NCBI GenBank assembly: GCA_012656075.1
Contig: JAAKBF010000028.1
Location: forward strand, 402,788 to 466,787
Length of the DNA: 64,000 nucleotides
Source of the DNA: Phytophthora hibernalis
Taxonomy: Eukaryota > Oomycota > Peronosporomycetes > Peronosporales > Peronosporaceae
Direction of reading: 5' to 3'
Shown here in pieces: positions 1 to 10,843 of this stretch. How positions within the stretch are numbered: position 1 is the stretch's first letter; every line of letters begins with the position of its first letter. Made by a program: the position numbers and the translations under genes. The notes beneath the pieces were generated by a model. That model ran no database searches, had not been told where the DNA came from, and was given only the letters and a program-made list of their open reading frames with translations.

Positions 1-4
1 ATAC

Positions 5-330
5 TTGCATTCTTTATGTATATCAGGTGGTCGCTTAGGAAGCAGATTACTGTACTGCACTTATTATTACTGCAAAATGATACAGCAATTCCGTATAATA
101 CTGAATTGGAGAACCCCTGCAGCCCAGCACGCCGAAGATTCAGCCGTCAAGGCGATGGCTGAAGCGCATGGAATAGCGCTACAAGGGTACTAGTAAGTTT
201 GCTTCAATCCGAGGGGGAAGTGTTACCCGCAATCGGGTACGTCTCCCTACTGGAAACGGACCAGAGGAAGCCGTTCCGAAACTACCAGTATTCCTACAGA
301 AACGGACGACCCTACAGAGGGCGCCCTTGA
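5..330 (+). mobile_element. 3' end of an LTR retrotransposon (tail, polypurine tract, LTR start)
   Basis: A short open frame (5-193) ends just before a purine run, GAGGGGGAAG at 211-220, which is followed at once by TGTTACCCG at 221. A polypurine tract directly abutting a TGTT terminus is the usual arrangement at the 3' LTR boundary of copia or gypsy elements. The rest of the LTR cannot be delimited because no second copy is in the window; it probably fades out somewhere before 330-360. Nothing in the 62-residue frame is diagnostic of a pol domain, so family assignment is open. The element would extend to the left beyond the window. Confidence 0.35.
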
Positions 331-657
331 ATGCTAGCTTTCACTTTAATATCACTTCAGATTTCAACTTCGAGAGCTCAAGTCAAACAGGGAACACTTC
401 GGAAGAACAAAATTCCACATGGGCAGGTTCTCGTTTCCGGCAAGTCGAGCCAGGAATAAAACAAATGGATCGTTGAAGTGTTGCTCTATATTTTGAGTGT
501 GAACATGCACGATAGGAAGGACAGAGCTGACACCGCAGAAAGACGGGGGATGCGAGGCGGTCAATCTTGTGTGCAAAGTACTGGTACCAAATATGGCTAC
601 TGGAGGTTGGTACTGCATTTGTCTGCGTTGCTGCTGCGTTGATGAATCAAACAGAAC

Positions 658-2358
658 TTAGAGACGCACACTGATCTTGTCAGTCTGAAGCTGCGCCTTG
701 ACGTCGTGAATCGCCACCTCCTTACGGTGAAAAATACCGGCAGCAAGGGCAGCGTCGCAGTTGGTCTTCTCAAAGACCTCCGTAAAGTGTTCAGGTTTAC
801 CAGCGCCACTGGAGGCAACAACGGGAATACGCACCGACTTCTTCACAAGCGAGATCAAGTCCAAATCGTATCCAGCCTTCTGGCCATCCATGTCCACACA
901 GTTCAGTAGCAGCTCACCAGCGCCAAGAGCCTCAACAGCCTGCGCCAGCTGCACCACATCGAGATCGCGAGTCTCGCGTCCTCCACGCACAGTCATCTGG
1001 TACCAGCAGTATTCCTCGCCGTTGGGACCGGGCTTGGACAGCTTGACGACGTTGTGGCCCTTGGCGTTCTCGTCGTAGAACGATGCCACGTACACGCGCT
1101 TAGGATCCAAGGACACGACAACGGCCTGGTTGCCGTACACAGCAGAGATCGTTTCGATAGAGCTGGTACCGTCACCTTTACCACCGTTGGCGTGGTACTT
1201 CTCAGCCGTGTACACAGCGTCGCTTCCAATGGAGACTTTGTCAGCGCCTGAACGAAAGTACATCGCAGCCACGTCCAGAGCCGAGTGGGTCTTCTGCTGG
1301 TCGTCCATGTACTCACGAATCCCTCCTCCAATCGTCAGCGGCACAAAAACGCACTCGGAGCTGGCTTCCAGCACCTGAGCCATCGGTAGGTCGCCCATCG
1401 GCTGCTCACGAAAGCTCGTGATATTCAGGAACGCCACCTCATCCGCGCCCTCCTCAAAGTAGCGCTTGCACAGATCCACGGGTTTGCCCATATTACGCAC
1501 GTTGCCCTGATCGCCGTCCTCCCGCACATCGTACTGGTCCCCCTTGGTCACCACCAGATCTCCTGGTCGTTCGCACGCACATCCAGACACCTGCCAAAAG
1601 CAGACCAAAACTCCATCAACATCCAACAAACATCCTAAAGTCCACACATCAAACGTACGCGATGATCCGCTTCGACAGCGTCGTCCTGGGTGCCGTGGCC
1701 GCCTCCACAATCGTCTCATCCTGGTCCGTCAAACTCTTCTCCAAGAAGCCCTTCAAAATGGCAATCCCCACTGCTCCACTCTTCTCCGGGTGGAATTGGG
1801 TGGCCATGACGTTGCCCTTCTGCACAGCACTGACGAACTCAAGGTCTCCGTAGTTGGTGGTCGTGAGCACCCAGTCCGCGTTCTTGTCCGTCTTGACGGC
1901 CCGGAAAGAGTGCACAAAGTACACCTTGGCATCCTCAATAGGCACCGGAAGAGACGCGAAAAGGGCCGACTTTTTCCACGGCACGACGCCGTTCCAGCCG
2001 ATGTGGGGCACCACCACATGCTCCGACGGGAAGCGCACCACTTGGCCCTTGATCACGCCCAGCCCCTTGAGCTCCGGACACTCTTCGCTGCCTTCGAACA
2101 GCGTCTGCATGCCCAGGCAGATGCCCAAGAAGCGTCGGTCTGCTGCGATATAGGCTTGCAGAGGGGCCACGTAGCCACTGGCAGAGAGGAACTCCATGGC
2201 CGCACGGAAGTTGCCAACCCCGGGAAGATGAGCACCTCGGCATTGCGAATGTCCTCCGCACTAGTGACGTCCTTGACCGAGTGACCTGCCGCCAGGATGG
2301 CGTTCTTGAGGCTGCGCACGTTGCCAGCGCCGTAGTCCAGAACCGTCACTTGCACCAT
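658..2358 (-). CDS. HIS7: Imidazole glycerol phosphate synthase, fused glutaminase-cyclase (HisHF)
   Basis: Bifunctional enzyme of histidine biosynthesis: the HisH part releases ammonia from glutamine, and the HisF part uses it to turn PRFAR into imidazole glycerol phosphate and AICAR. The N-terminal third is a class I amidotransferase with the nucleophile motif GICLGMQ and the histidine motif TQFHPEKSG. The C-terminal part is a HisF barrel with GDLVVTKGDQYDVRE, LTIGGGIR, VSIGSDAV and VVASSGAG. The start at 2358 gives MVQVTVLDYGAGNVRS, the usual HisH opening. With the 68-nt intron removed the protein is about 544 residues, normal for the fused eukaryotic family. Two single-base deletions break the frame: near 2220 in LIFPG-VGNF (one G lost from a G run) and near 1562 just after the intron. 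All catalytic blocks are intact, so these look like sequence errors. The next gene, also minus, ends 239 bp upstream of this start. Confidence 0.93.
1591..1658 (-). other. Intron in HisHF at the HisH/HisF boundary
   Basis: On the minus strand the exon ends ...ATCATCGC, then GTACGT opens the intron and TTTTGGCAG closes it. Exon 2 resumes with the codons for CLDVRAND, restoring the conserved KRIIACLDVR block. The 68-nt size and the GTACGT donor match the other introns in this window. The intron falls where the amidotransferase and cyclase domains meet. Confidence 0.85.
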
Positions 2359-2597
2359 GTTGGAAGGGTTTTCAAGACTGAAGTGGACGGAGCTCGTGGA
2401 GTGTACCCATGTGACGACCCATGCGAAAATCTCGTGGGTTTGCGCAACGGTTAGTTTGGAGTGGTGTACGTAAGGAAGGCGGCGTCACGTGGTGTGGCGC
2501 ACGTACAGAGCGACGTCACCACTTGAAGCTGACTCACAAATGGAACAGAGTGAGGGTCAACTGCAAGTGTTATTTGGGTGTTAGGGCTGCTCTCGAG

Positions 2598-5487
2598 TTA
2601 CTGTTGCGTGTTGCGACCAGAACGACACGCTTCGTAGCCTTCTTCCTTGCGTTTTGGGCCGTCTTTGGCGTAGTCGGCCATCCCCTGGTGCGAAGGCACT
2701 TGAAGCGACAAGAACACGAAGGCCAAAAGGTGCAGGACAAGGGCGATGAGAGCGAGAGCTGCCACGTCGTAGTAACGCTTGGTGTAGTCCATGTCCAGCG
2801 TCTTCAAGTACACTTCGCCGTACACGGGGACAGCCGGGTATCCGGGGCGTCGAACGATAGCACGATGCCCTTGAGCTCGTTCACCATGAGGATCTCGAAC
2901 GCGTAGCCGAAAATGGACAGATGCTTGAGCCAGCCCACGGATCCTGGCATGGTCTGAGTGTTGAGCAAGAAGCCGCCGAAGAGAAGCATGACTAAAGGAC
3001 CACGGTGGCTCCGAGGTTTGCCGCGCCCACACGTCTAGCCAGCACTCCGACTAGCAGGCAAATAGAGCCCGCTGCCACGTTAAACAGCACCAGCGTCAGC
3101 CAGAACAGCAGGAAGTGCTCCACTGACGACTGTAGCCCCATAAACCAGTAGAAGATGCTTGCAAATAGTGACGCTGGGAGTACTCGAAGCAGCAACATGT
3201 CCAGCGTAGCCTTGGCCAGGAAGTAGCTGAACGCGCCGTAGTACATGGCACCGGTCTCGCGAAGAAAAATTTGACGTTCGGCGATGAACAGATCCATGGA
3301 GCTCATGCTGGCGAAACCAAAGAACGTCAAGATGAAGTAGAAAGCGCCCATGCGGTTCTGGAAGCCAGCGAGGTCGTTGGTGACACCGTTGAAAATCAGT
3401 CCACCAAATAGACCCAAAGCCAGGCTCAGCACGACGTGCAGTACCAACAACGATTGGTGACGGAAGATGTTCTGAGCCGTGCGAGCGAAGAGAACGCGGA
3501 TTTCAATGATGAGCGATTGGAGCGAGGCCATCTTGCTCTTGGGTCGCGGTGCCTCCTCCATGACGAACGGAGACGATTCGGCGTCGAATGCAGGACTGCC
3601 AATGGCGCGGGGAGAATTTTTGAGCTGAGGGGTATTTGCAGCAGTGGATACGGCGGTGGACGGAATGTCTTCACTTCCTTCGTGGGATTGAATTGTTGGG
3701 ATATTGCTCGTGTCGCTCGCAATATCGAGAATAAAGTCGGCGATGTTTTCGTTCTGTACAGCAAAGCACGACACACTGGTGAGCAACAGTAAAGATAGAG
3801 AAGATTGCATCGGATATGGCACGTACCTCAGGGCATTTGAAGCCAAGACCGTGGAAGTATCCCTTGGAGTCCGCAGGTGCTCCACTGTAGAGCAGGTTTC
3901 CCTTACCAAGCAGCATGATCTTGTCCAGCAGCAGGAAAGAGCGAGCGCTGGGTTGATGAATGCTGAGCACCACGATGCGCCCATGACTTGCCAGCTCTTT
4001 CAGGAGCTGCACAACAGAATGAGCTGACGAGCTGTCTAGTCCGGACGTGGGCTCGTCCAGAATGAGAACCTGCGGCGACGTCACAAGTTCCATACCGATG
4101 CTTACACGACGTCTCTCACCGCCAGATACGCCACGCTGAGAGCTGCCTCCTCCCACCGAACCAATTCGAGAGTTGGCGACGTGGCCAAGGTTGAGCTCTG
4201 CAATAACACGCTCCACCAAGGCATTCTTGACGCTACCAGACATCGCAACCGGGAGGCGGAGCTGTGCTGAATACGCAATGCACTCGCGTACAGTGAGCGT
4301 CGAATACAGAGTGTCATCCTGCTGCACGTAGGCTGCAATACGGCGGTAGCCCTTGGTAACCTTTTGGCCGTCGAGCAAAAGCTCCCTGAAAAACTCGCGT
4401 TGCCATTTTTCACTGCGGCGAGCGCGTTGAGCAGGGTCGTCTTACCCGAACCACTGGGCCCCAGCAAACCAAGAACCTGACCACGCGACACACTTCCCGA
4501 AATCGCGTCCAGAATGCAATTTGGCTCCATGAGAGACTTGTTGTCGCCATTCGCATGACAACTAACATTCCGGAACTCGAGCGTCTTGGCCGAGCTAGAA
4601 ATGACCTTTAGTAATTCGGTCTCCAGCTCCTCCTTGTCGCCGCGCCGAATGCCTACCAGACAGCAGCAACTGACACAGCCGCCAAGTAGCAACAGCATAA
4701 GCAAGACCCCACAGGCTACTACTGCGAGCCACACACCACCTGTATCGTCAGAATCATCGTCAGTTGTAGTAGTAACTGAAGTGGTGCTGCCGCTGCTTTC
4801 GGAGCTGTCAGAGCGCTCGCAACCCGATGCCTTGCACGTAGCAGAGAGCGGAAGAGGTGAGCCTTCGATCACAATGGAGAGCTCCGACGAATCGGTCACT
4901 TGGATCTTGGCAGGTTTCCCGCTCAGGGAGCCTTCAACCATAGCCTTACTCATGGTCGAGCATTCCGGGCCGCACTTGCAGTCGATGTTGCCGCACTCTC
5001 CATTAGCGGCACCAGAAGCGAAAGAACACTGCGTCATGTTGCAGTCAATAACATGAACGCCGTTCACCGTGTCCTTCGTCTTGTAAACTGCCGCAGAGCA
5101 GGTTGCGTCACCCTGTTCGTCGCGATCGCAGCTCACATCCAGCGCACCACCCGGGAAAAGCGCTTGCAGAGTGCTGGAAAGCGTGCAAGTGTACGTTTTG
5201 GAGGAAGCTCCAGCGTCGTAGTTGAATCCCGTGACGCACGAGTAGTCCGAGCCTAGGGCAGAGCTGCACACGTCCGAGTCTTCGTCGTCATCGTTCACTT
5301 CACACAGGCGGCAGCCCAAACCGCTAAAGCCATCGCGGCACTCGCATTCACCCGTGGATTCATTGAGCTGCTCGTAGTCTGGGTCGCAATCCTCATCGGT
5401 GACAAGTGAAGTGGAAGAGGAACTCGAAGGAAGTGACTGCAATAGCGCCACCGTCAGCAACAATGACTGGAAACGTGACGTCCGCAT
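2598..5487 (-). CDS. ABCG-family half-transporter with Cys-rich N-terminal ectodomain
   Basis: A half-size ABC transporter of the ABCG/White type, expected in the plasma membrane or an endomembrane. It opens at 5487 with a signal-like stretch (MRTSRFQSLLLTVALLQ) and then a roughly 220-residue cysteine-rich region with an EGF-like core (CECRDGFSGLGC). One membrane helix follows near residues 250-280. The nucleotide-binding domain shows Walker A GPSGSGKTTLLN, signature VSGGERRRVSIGMEL, Walker B VLILDEPTSGLDS and the H-loop LSIHQPS. The C-terminal ABC2 membrane domain spans about 3660-2650. An intron of 73 nt (3754-3826, GTACGT...TACAG) interrupts KCPE/NENIADF. Three single-base losses are needed to keep the frame, near 4384, 2992 and 2845. 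Corrected length is about 939 residues. The layout resembles plant ABCG24/28-like proteins; the substrate cannot be told from sequence. Confidence 0.88.
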
Positions 5488-6382
5488 GATGACTTGTCAC
5501 GGAGGTGGGTCAATTCAGAATGGATGAGATTGTCGCGTCCAGTGGCTGCGTCGCCGCTTTGCATTTTAATGTTTGTTCATTTAAAAAGAAATGTTCAATA
5601 CAGTTGTAGACAGAAACATGTACTGTAGGGTGGAGGAATGGCTGGGAGATTGGATACCTACAGTACCAGGTACAGTGCCGGTACTCTGTACGTCCGGTAT
5701 ACTGTACGTGTACGTGTACCATGTATTACGGTATTAATAATACATGTACCGGTAAATAGTATATTCGCGAGGGCAGGGTGATATTTGCGGAGGCGCTGAG
5801 CTCATCAGCCGCCCCCTCTCCCTCTCCGGTGAGAGATTCTTTTGCCACGCTGGGATGTCAACATTTCGGCCAGGCAAGGTGAACCCTGAGCCGATCCTAA
5901 AATATTCGGTACCCCAAGAAGTGTCTCTGCACCAAACCTGTCTCTCTGCGCTCGTTTTGTTACCGACTTCCTTGCGTTAGATGTATACTGTACGGACAGC
6001 CAATTTACATCGCAATATTAGCTTTTCACGCGGTCAGTAATAAAACGGTTATATTACCAATATTTTTCATGTGTAGTTGGTAACACAAAGAGCTGCGCAA
6101 ACGCAAACGGCGTGCTACGTACAACTCTTGATCGAATCTTTATGTTTCTTCTCGTCTAAATGTCGTACTAACACAATTTGGTGTTGCGCGAATGTGCGCA
6201 TGACTTGTGATTTTGACTTCAAAAAGCTAACTCGGACAGAGCAACACTCAAAACATCTCTTCGACTTCAGCATGACATGAAGCAATGCTATCTATTTCCT
6301 GGGAACGAATACGAGTAAAGAATCTTTTTAACATTGAATGGTCGACCGCAAGTACTATTTAGTCTTAGGTACTATAGCTTCC
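5488..6382. other. Intergenic: ABCG upstream region and GTAC-rich palindromes
   Basis: No coding signal. The first part is the probable promoter of the minus-strand ABC transporter. Positions about 5620-5760 are unusually rich in GTAC-type palindromes (GTACGTGTACGTGTACC, ACATGTACCGG). The remainder up to the Mutator-like element is AT-rich without a recognised site; the element's terminal inverted repeat should lie somewhere here, but I could not identify it. Confidence 0.4.
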
Positions 6383-6952
6383 CTATGCATGCAGTGCCTT
6401 CAGCAGATACCGCATCCTGAAGTATCGTAGAAGGCTTTTTGACGGGGACGTTGGCAAGGCTATTCCTCTCACGGTACACTCGAAGAACAGCAGCACCAGC
6501 GGACCGCAGTTGTAGCCATCCGATTGCTTCAAACGTTCCTCTCGTTTAGCTACCATCGACTTCGTGGTCTCGACGAACAAAGTTTCGACGATGGTTTCGC
6601 ATTCCTCGAAGTGCTTCCGTTTTTGCTGAGGGTCAAACACAGTGAGCGTTTGTGGTGTCGATTTCAGGTCGAACACGACGCCGCACCAGTGATTTTTGTC
6701 GAAGTGGAGTGGAAGTAGCACGAATCCATTGCGGCTGTGAAACGGCTCGCTACCTTCGATAATCTTGTATTTACTTTCGATATCTTCAGTCCCACAAAAT
6801 GCCGGGGAAACGATGCCAATCGGACCGTATTCTTCGTGAAGCGTTGTCATACCGTGCATTAAGGCGTCATCGTTGAGCCATTCGTCTTCGCGAAACCGTA
6901 ATATAGCGTCATTACGAATCCGTCCGAATGGCGATTCTCGAGTCATAGTCAA
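6383..6952 (-). pseudogene. Ulp1-like (C48) cysteine protease domain of the MULE
   Basis: A 189-residue open stretch with a complete Ulp1/SENP-type catalytic set: His in FDKNHWCGVVFDL, Asp in TVFDPQQ, Gln and Cys in QSDGYNCGPLVLLF. Ulp1 proteases remove SUMO or related modifiers. It lies in the same reading frame as the linker upstream (7025-8086), separated only by one TAG at 7025-7027, which argues that it was the C-terminus of the transposase polyprotein and not a separate gene. The catalytic residues are all still present although the rest of the element is decayed. A stand-alone start at the Met of MTMTRESPFG is possible but less likely. Confidence 0.8.
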
Positions 6953-7024
6953 TAATAAACTCCGAATTGCTGCAGTAGCGCTATCTTTACCAATATTTAG
7001 GTATTCATCGAGACCAGGCGGTAC

Positions 7025-8086
7025 CTATAGTCGATTTAATGAAGTCGATTGAACCCACTCCATGGTGCCAGATGCCGCGGTCAGAGTTTGCATCACTTGA
7101 TGATATTGAGCCATCACGCATAGCTGATCTTGGCTAAATACTCCAATCCTTGGTACTCGAATGCCGACAGGTTGATTGATCTCTGGGAGTGATTTTGCAT
7201 ACTCATCCAAAAGCCGGAGACATTTCGCCACAAATTGTTCAGTAAAAACAAACTTAACTTCACGAGCACACTCGTGAGGGGCAATCAACTTAGCAATAGC
7301 TTGTTTTCTTGGGCCCAGTGTTTTCACGGTGAAACCAGCTAAAAACTCGTGAGCAGACTCATAACTGAAAGTAGATTTCAGCACTCGCGATACGTTTGAG
7401 AGTGTGGACACTGGTGCAAGTGTCCCTTGGACCAGATTCGTGGCCTCCTTGCGCGAGTCTGTCATTCGTTGTCGTTTTTCTTTCTGTTTCTGGCCTTTCC
7501 GTATTTTGGGGCGTCCTCTGCTCTTGGTACTCTTTGAGACGAAGAAAGAAACGTCCTCGCTGGAGCTGGAGCTTTGGTTGGGGTCCTCGCGACTTCGTCT
7601 CTTCACAGGCAAAGTCAAACCAGAAGCATTTACGCTTGCGTCTTCAAGAGGGTGTCCTTGAGGTGGTGATACTCCGGCTATGTGATTTTCGATTCTCGGC
7701 ACTTCGACGCTGTGACTCTCGATTGGAGGCACATCGTCGTTGTGACTCTCACTTATTGGCACACTGTCTGTGTGACTGTCGATTGTTGGCACTTTACCAT
7801 TGTGACTTTCGATGAATGACACCCCGTCGGTGTGACTTTCGCTTGGTGCCACTCCGTCAATGTGACCTGGTTCAGACCCTTGATCTTTTCCTGTGACAGC
7901 TTCGAGCGTTGGAGGAACATCATCCTCGCTGGGACTCAAGACCACGTCGCTTGCTGGCACCGCTGCCGATAACTGAAAGAGCGGGTTCACTTCTGACAAT
8001 CGGTCAGACCGCACCGAAGTTTCAGAGCCAAACGGAACATCACCACCAACTATAATCTCCTCAAAGCGCTTTAAAGCCACCAGCAT
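7025..8086 (-). pseudogene. Acidic linker between SWIM finger and Ulp1 domain of the MULE
   Basis: This 353-codon open stretch links the SWIM finger to the protease. It holds a tandem 10-residue repeat (ESHxDxVPxI type) around residues 75-135, a basic nuclear-localisation-like stretch (KSRGRPKIRKGQKQKEKR), and a C-terminal part beginning about FSYESAHEFLAGF without a family I recognise. Its first residues continue the SWIM frame after a shift near 8070. No enzyme motif is visible; a spacer or protein-interaction role is inference. Confidence 0.55.
7679..7865 (-). repeat. 30-bp in-frame tandem repeat (about 6 copies)
   Basis: Six diverged copies of a 30-bp unit encode ESHTDGVSFI, ESHNGKVPTI, DSHTDSVPIS, ESHNDDVPPI, ESHSVEVPRI and ENHIAGVSPP. 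The unit length is a multiple of three, so copy-number change keeps the frame. It lies inside the MULE linker. Confidence 0.8.
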
Positions 8087-8411
8087 CTTCGTGAAAACAG
8101 GTGTACGCTATTCGCGTCGCAACGTCGTGAGATACTCGAAATTTGTTGGTGCCATTAAGAACCTTGTGTCGGAACGCTGTTAACGAAGAGTCGCTAACTC
8201 GAAACGAGCTGCACCCAGCTTCATCGTCCGCTGTGTCATCCTCATTAACATGAATGTTCAGTGGACATGTTAAACTCCACCGCGGGTGGATATGCTTGAC
8301 CGGAATTGCACACTTGTTCGACAGCAGTCGACAATAGATGACATGGCGACAAGGTAGCAGCTCCGTCCTCACGTATGTACAGGAGCATCTGTAAGTCTTC
8401 ATAATGAACAA
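8061..8411 (-). pseudogene. SWIM zinc finger of the MULE transposase
   Basis: Contains the SWIM pattern CxCx(n)CxH in YRCSCTYVRTELLPCRHVIY. This finger typically closes MULE and FAR1-related transposases and is thought to bind DNA or protein. The exon begins at 8396 after an intron of 75 nt (8397-8471). The frame shifts near 8070 into the downstream linker. Confidence 0.75.
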
Positions 8412-8542
8412 AAAGAAGAGAAATTATAAGTTCCAATTCAATGCAAGGAATTGATTCAATACAAACTTACGCTTGTGTCAATGTGATACTTGCGCTCCGG
8501 TTCCGCCAAGGATGTCAGCTTAAATACGTGATCTTGCAGCTC

Positions 8543-9899
8543 TCAAATATTATACTGAGTCTTTCGGTCGTTCGCCACACGGAATTGTCTCTCAACGAGC
8601 TGGTACGCGTGGTGACTAACTTTCTTGGCCAGCTTTTCCAGTTCCACATCCGCCCCGCTGTAACGCATATAGCCAACATCCGTAATCTTCTTCGCGTACT
8701 CCATTTCAGCGATTGACTGCAAGAACATGAGTGTTTCCACACATTCATCAAGCATCATGGTGGGCTTCAGTACGTCTTTTAAATGCCCCCAGGCGACCTC
8801 CAGGCTAGCAAACCCACGCAGAAGAAGATGTTAATAATGTAACTCACAATGTTTATAGTGATCGTGAAAGTCGTACCGATTGTTAGTGGTGTTGCCTAGA
8901 TGAGGGACGTCCACCCGTCCGTAGCCGCTTCACATTGCTCTGCACTGGTGCCAATTCGCGTTAAAGTATTTCAAAAACGAATGATCGGCCTCCGGAACGT
9001 CTTCATGTTGCAGAATTTGCTTGCCTTCCACGATATAGTACAAATACTTTCGACCGGTCTCGTATCCAGCCTCTGTCTGTGCATTCAGCATCATGTGTAC
9101 AGCATCTTCCACCTTGTCATGATCCAGCACTCCGTATTCTCGTTTCGCCACCTCGGTTCGAAGGTACTTCACGACGTGAAAAATACACAGAAGAATGCGT
9201 GCACCAGGAAAAGCATCTCCAAGCAATGAAATCTCTCCAAAGTCCTTGTCCACAATGATGACACGCACTTGCTCCCACGTGGGGTTGAAAGACTTAAACG
9301 AGGTAACCGCATCAGTAAGACATTCTGCACTCTCGTTTTCCATGAGTGCGTGCTGCACCGGTATACAACATAATATCACGGAAGTCACAAGACCACAACA
9401 GAGTCACAAAGTCACAATACAGCCACAAAGTCACAATTCAGTCACATAACAGTCACAGCAGCACAATAGAGTTCATAAAGCCACAAAGTCACAGCACAGT
9501 CAATAGAGTCACAGCAAAGTCACACAGTGTTAGACAAAATATTCGTACAAGAGTTGCAAACTCAGTCGATGCACGTACGTGTCCCAAAACGTCGTGGATC
9601 ATAAAGCTGAAGAGCTTGTAGCGGGCGTCGTTGGTGTTATGAGTCGCGTCAATCATCAGCACCTCCGGAAACGCCTCGAAAAATCTTCGCATTTGATGCG
9701 TCTGGAACATGATAGTCTGAGCCAACTTGTCGTCGTCCATGTAGATAGTGGCTGTGTTTTCCTTTCGAGAATCGCAAAAGTCGCGCAAAACAGACTTCAA
9801 TCTAGCCTCAACAGAGGTTGTCCCGCGGCGCGCATCCTTCAGTTTCTGGACGAGGTTGTGGACATCTCTCAGCGTAACCTTCTTCCCTAAAGACAGCAA
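8543..9899 (-). pseudogene. MULE transposase catalytic core
   Basis: The core is spread over two exon blocks. The upstream block (9886-9579) carries the first catalytic Asp in VLMIDATHNTN. The next block (9352-8877) carries VIIVDKDFGEI and the CIFHVVKYL segment that typify the MULE domain. HLGNTTNNR / LEVAWGHLKD follows, joined across the 72-nt intron 8805-8876. Two TGA stops (8930-8932 and 8543-8545) sit where relatives usually have Trp, so TGG to TGA changes are a likely cause. The core is clearly inactive as it stands. Confidence 0.8.
9374..9530. repeat. AGTCACAA minisatellite inside a MULE intron
   Basis: Irregular tandem copies of a 9-12 bp unit built on AGTCACAA, with variants such as AGCCACAA and AGTCACAT. 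It fills most of the 226-nt intron predicted at 9353-9578, the only intron in this gene longer than about 75 nt, so the repeat has probably expanded the intron. Confidence 0.8.
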
Positions 9900-9955
9900 A
9901 TAACAAATAAGTTTAATTAACTAGCATGTTAGCGAGACCTCACGAGGCATCTTAC

Positions 9956-10552
9956 CCGTTTTCCGTCTCAAATACTCCAAGATGAGCTTCTTTTTCGCCC
10001 CAGCCATTTGGAGCTCGTCGGCGAAGTTAATCGCATCCGCCTCGTCGACGCGGTGGTTGACAGGATGGTTTTCGTAAGTCACAGATCACAGCCCATGATT
10101 TTGCGTCGTGTTTTGCTGCGTCACGGTCACTTGGAAGCCCTTGTCCGCCGCCCACACCACCGTGAGTGACAGTTGCGCTTCACATTGCGTAGATTTCACG
10201 AAGTAGTTCTTTCTCTTTCCTTTTGAGCGACTTGAGCGGTTCCAACCATGCGTACAGCATAGCCGACGGTAGTATTTTTCGAACGCGAGCGGGATCTGCG
10301 TCTTAGCCGTCAGCGTACCCCTCCTGTCTAGCTCAGCATTCCTCATCGTAGACGTCCGTTTTTTAATACTTAATGCGTTGCATCCTGATACGCGGAGAAA
10401 GCTGCAAAGAAGTCCTCCCAGCTTGCATATTGGCGCTGTTCCAGTGGGGGTGCATAGGCAGTAGTTGCAGGGACGTGGGTCTCGGGGACGGTTGCCTCTG
10501 TCGGCTCGATGTCAGCCTCCGCGCCGGAGCTCGACGACGCGACACTCGCCAT
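9956..10552 (-). pseudogene. N-terminal leader and FAR1-like DNA-binding domain of the MULE
   Basis: The start at 10552 gives MASVASSSSGAEADIEP, then YASWEDFFAAFSAYQ, a typical oomycete MULE opening. A stop at 10370 and a shift lead into the block at 10346-10086, which shows THGWNRSSRSKGKR, TQCEAQLSL, and QVTVTQQNTTQNH, the Cys/His-bearing FAR1/WRKY-GCM1-like fold. After an in-frame TGA (10086-10088) the frame continues as ENHPVNHRVDEADAINFADE up to the intron donor at 9955. Expected role: binding of the element's terminal repeats. Confidence 0.7.
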
Positions 10553-10843
10553 GCTTCGTATTTTCGGTGGATTTCGAAATGAAAGGTTGAGAGACGGCCG
10601 GACAGGGGGAGAGGAGGTGTTTCTCTATTTTCATATATAGGGAAATTTAATGCGTGCTGGGAATTTTATTTTTTGTTCCGGTTTTTATTTTTAAATTACG
10701 CTGCACCCACTGTGTGACTTTATCCACTTCCATAATATAATGTAAGGGTTTTTACTGGTAGCCCCAACATTTTGGTCCTTAATTTAAGGACAGAAATTTG
10801 CTTCAGTTCCATTTTTTTATCCTAGAGCCTGGAATTAAGGACA

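Larger units (their letters stand above)
6383..10552 (-). mobile_element. Mutator-like element encoding transposase + SWIM + Ulp1 protease (decayed)
   Basis: A single minus-strand coding unit can be followed through: N-terminal leader (10552), FAR1-like DNA-binding domain, MULE transposase core, SWIM zinc finger, acidic repeat linker and C-terminal Ulp1-type protease (stop at 6383). Four introns can be placed: 9887-9955, 9353-9578, 8805-8876 and 8397-8471. The frame is broken by in-frame stops at 10370-10372 (TAA), 10086-10088 (TGA), 8930-8932 (TGA), 8543-8545 (TGA) and 7025-7027 (TAG), plus shifts near 10360 and 8070. MULE transposases carrying a SWIM finger and, in some lineages, a Ulp1 domain are known from plants; finding the same chain here is direct from sequence. 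Terminal repeats and target duplication were not found, so the true ends are unknown. Confidence 0.8.

Noticed and set aside
1544..2284. 246-codon plus-strand ORF
   Set aside because: Lies wholly antisense to HisHF, whose catalytic motifs are unmistakable.
9374..9530. CRISPR-like regular repeats
   Set aside because: Units are 9-12 bp with no unique spacers and lie within a eukaryotic transposon intron; this is a minisatellite.
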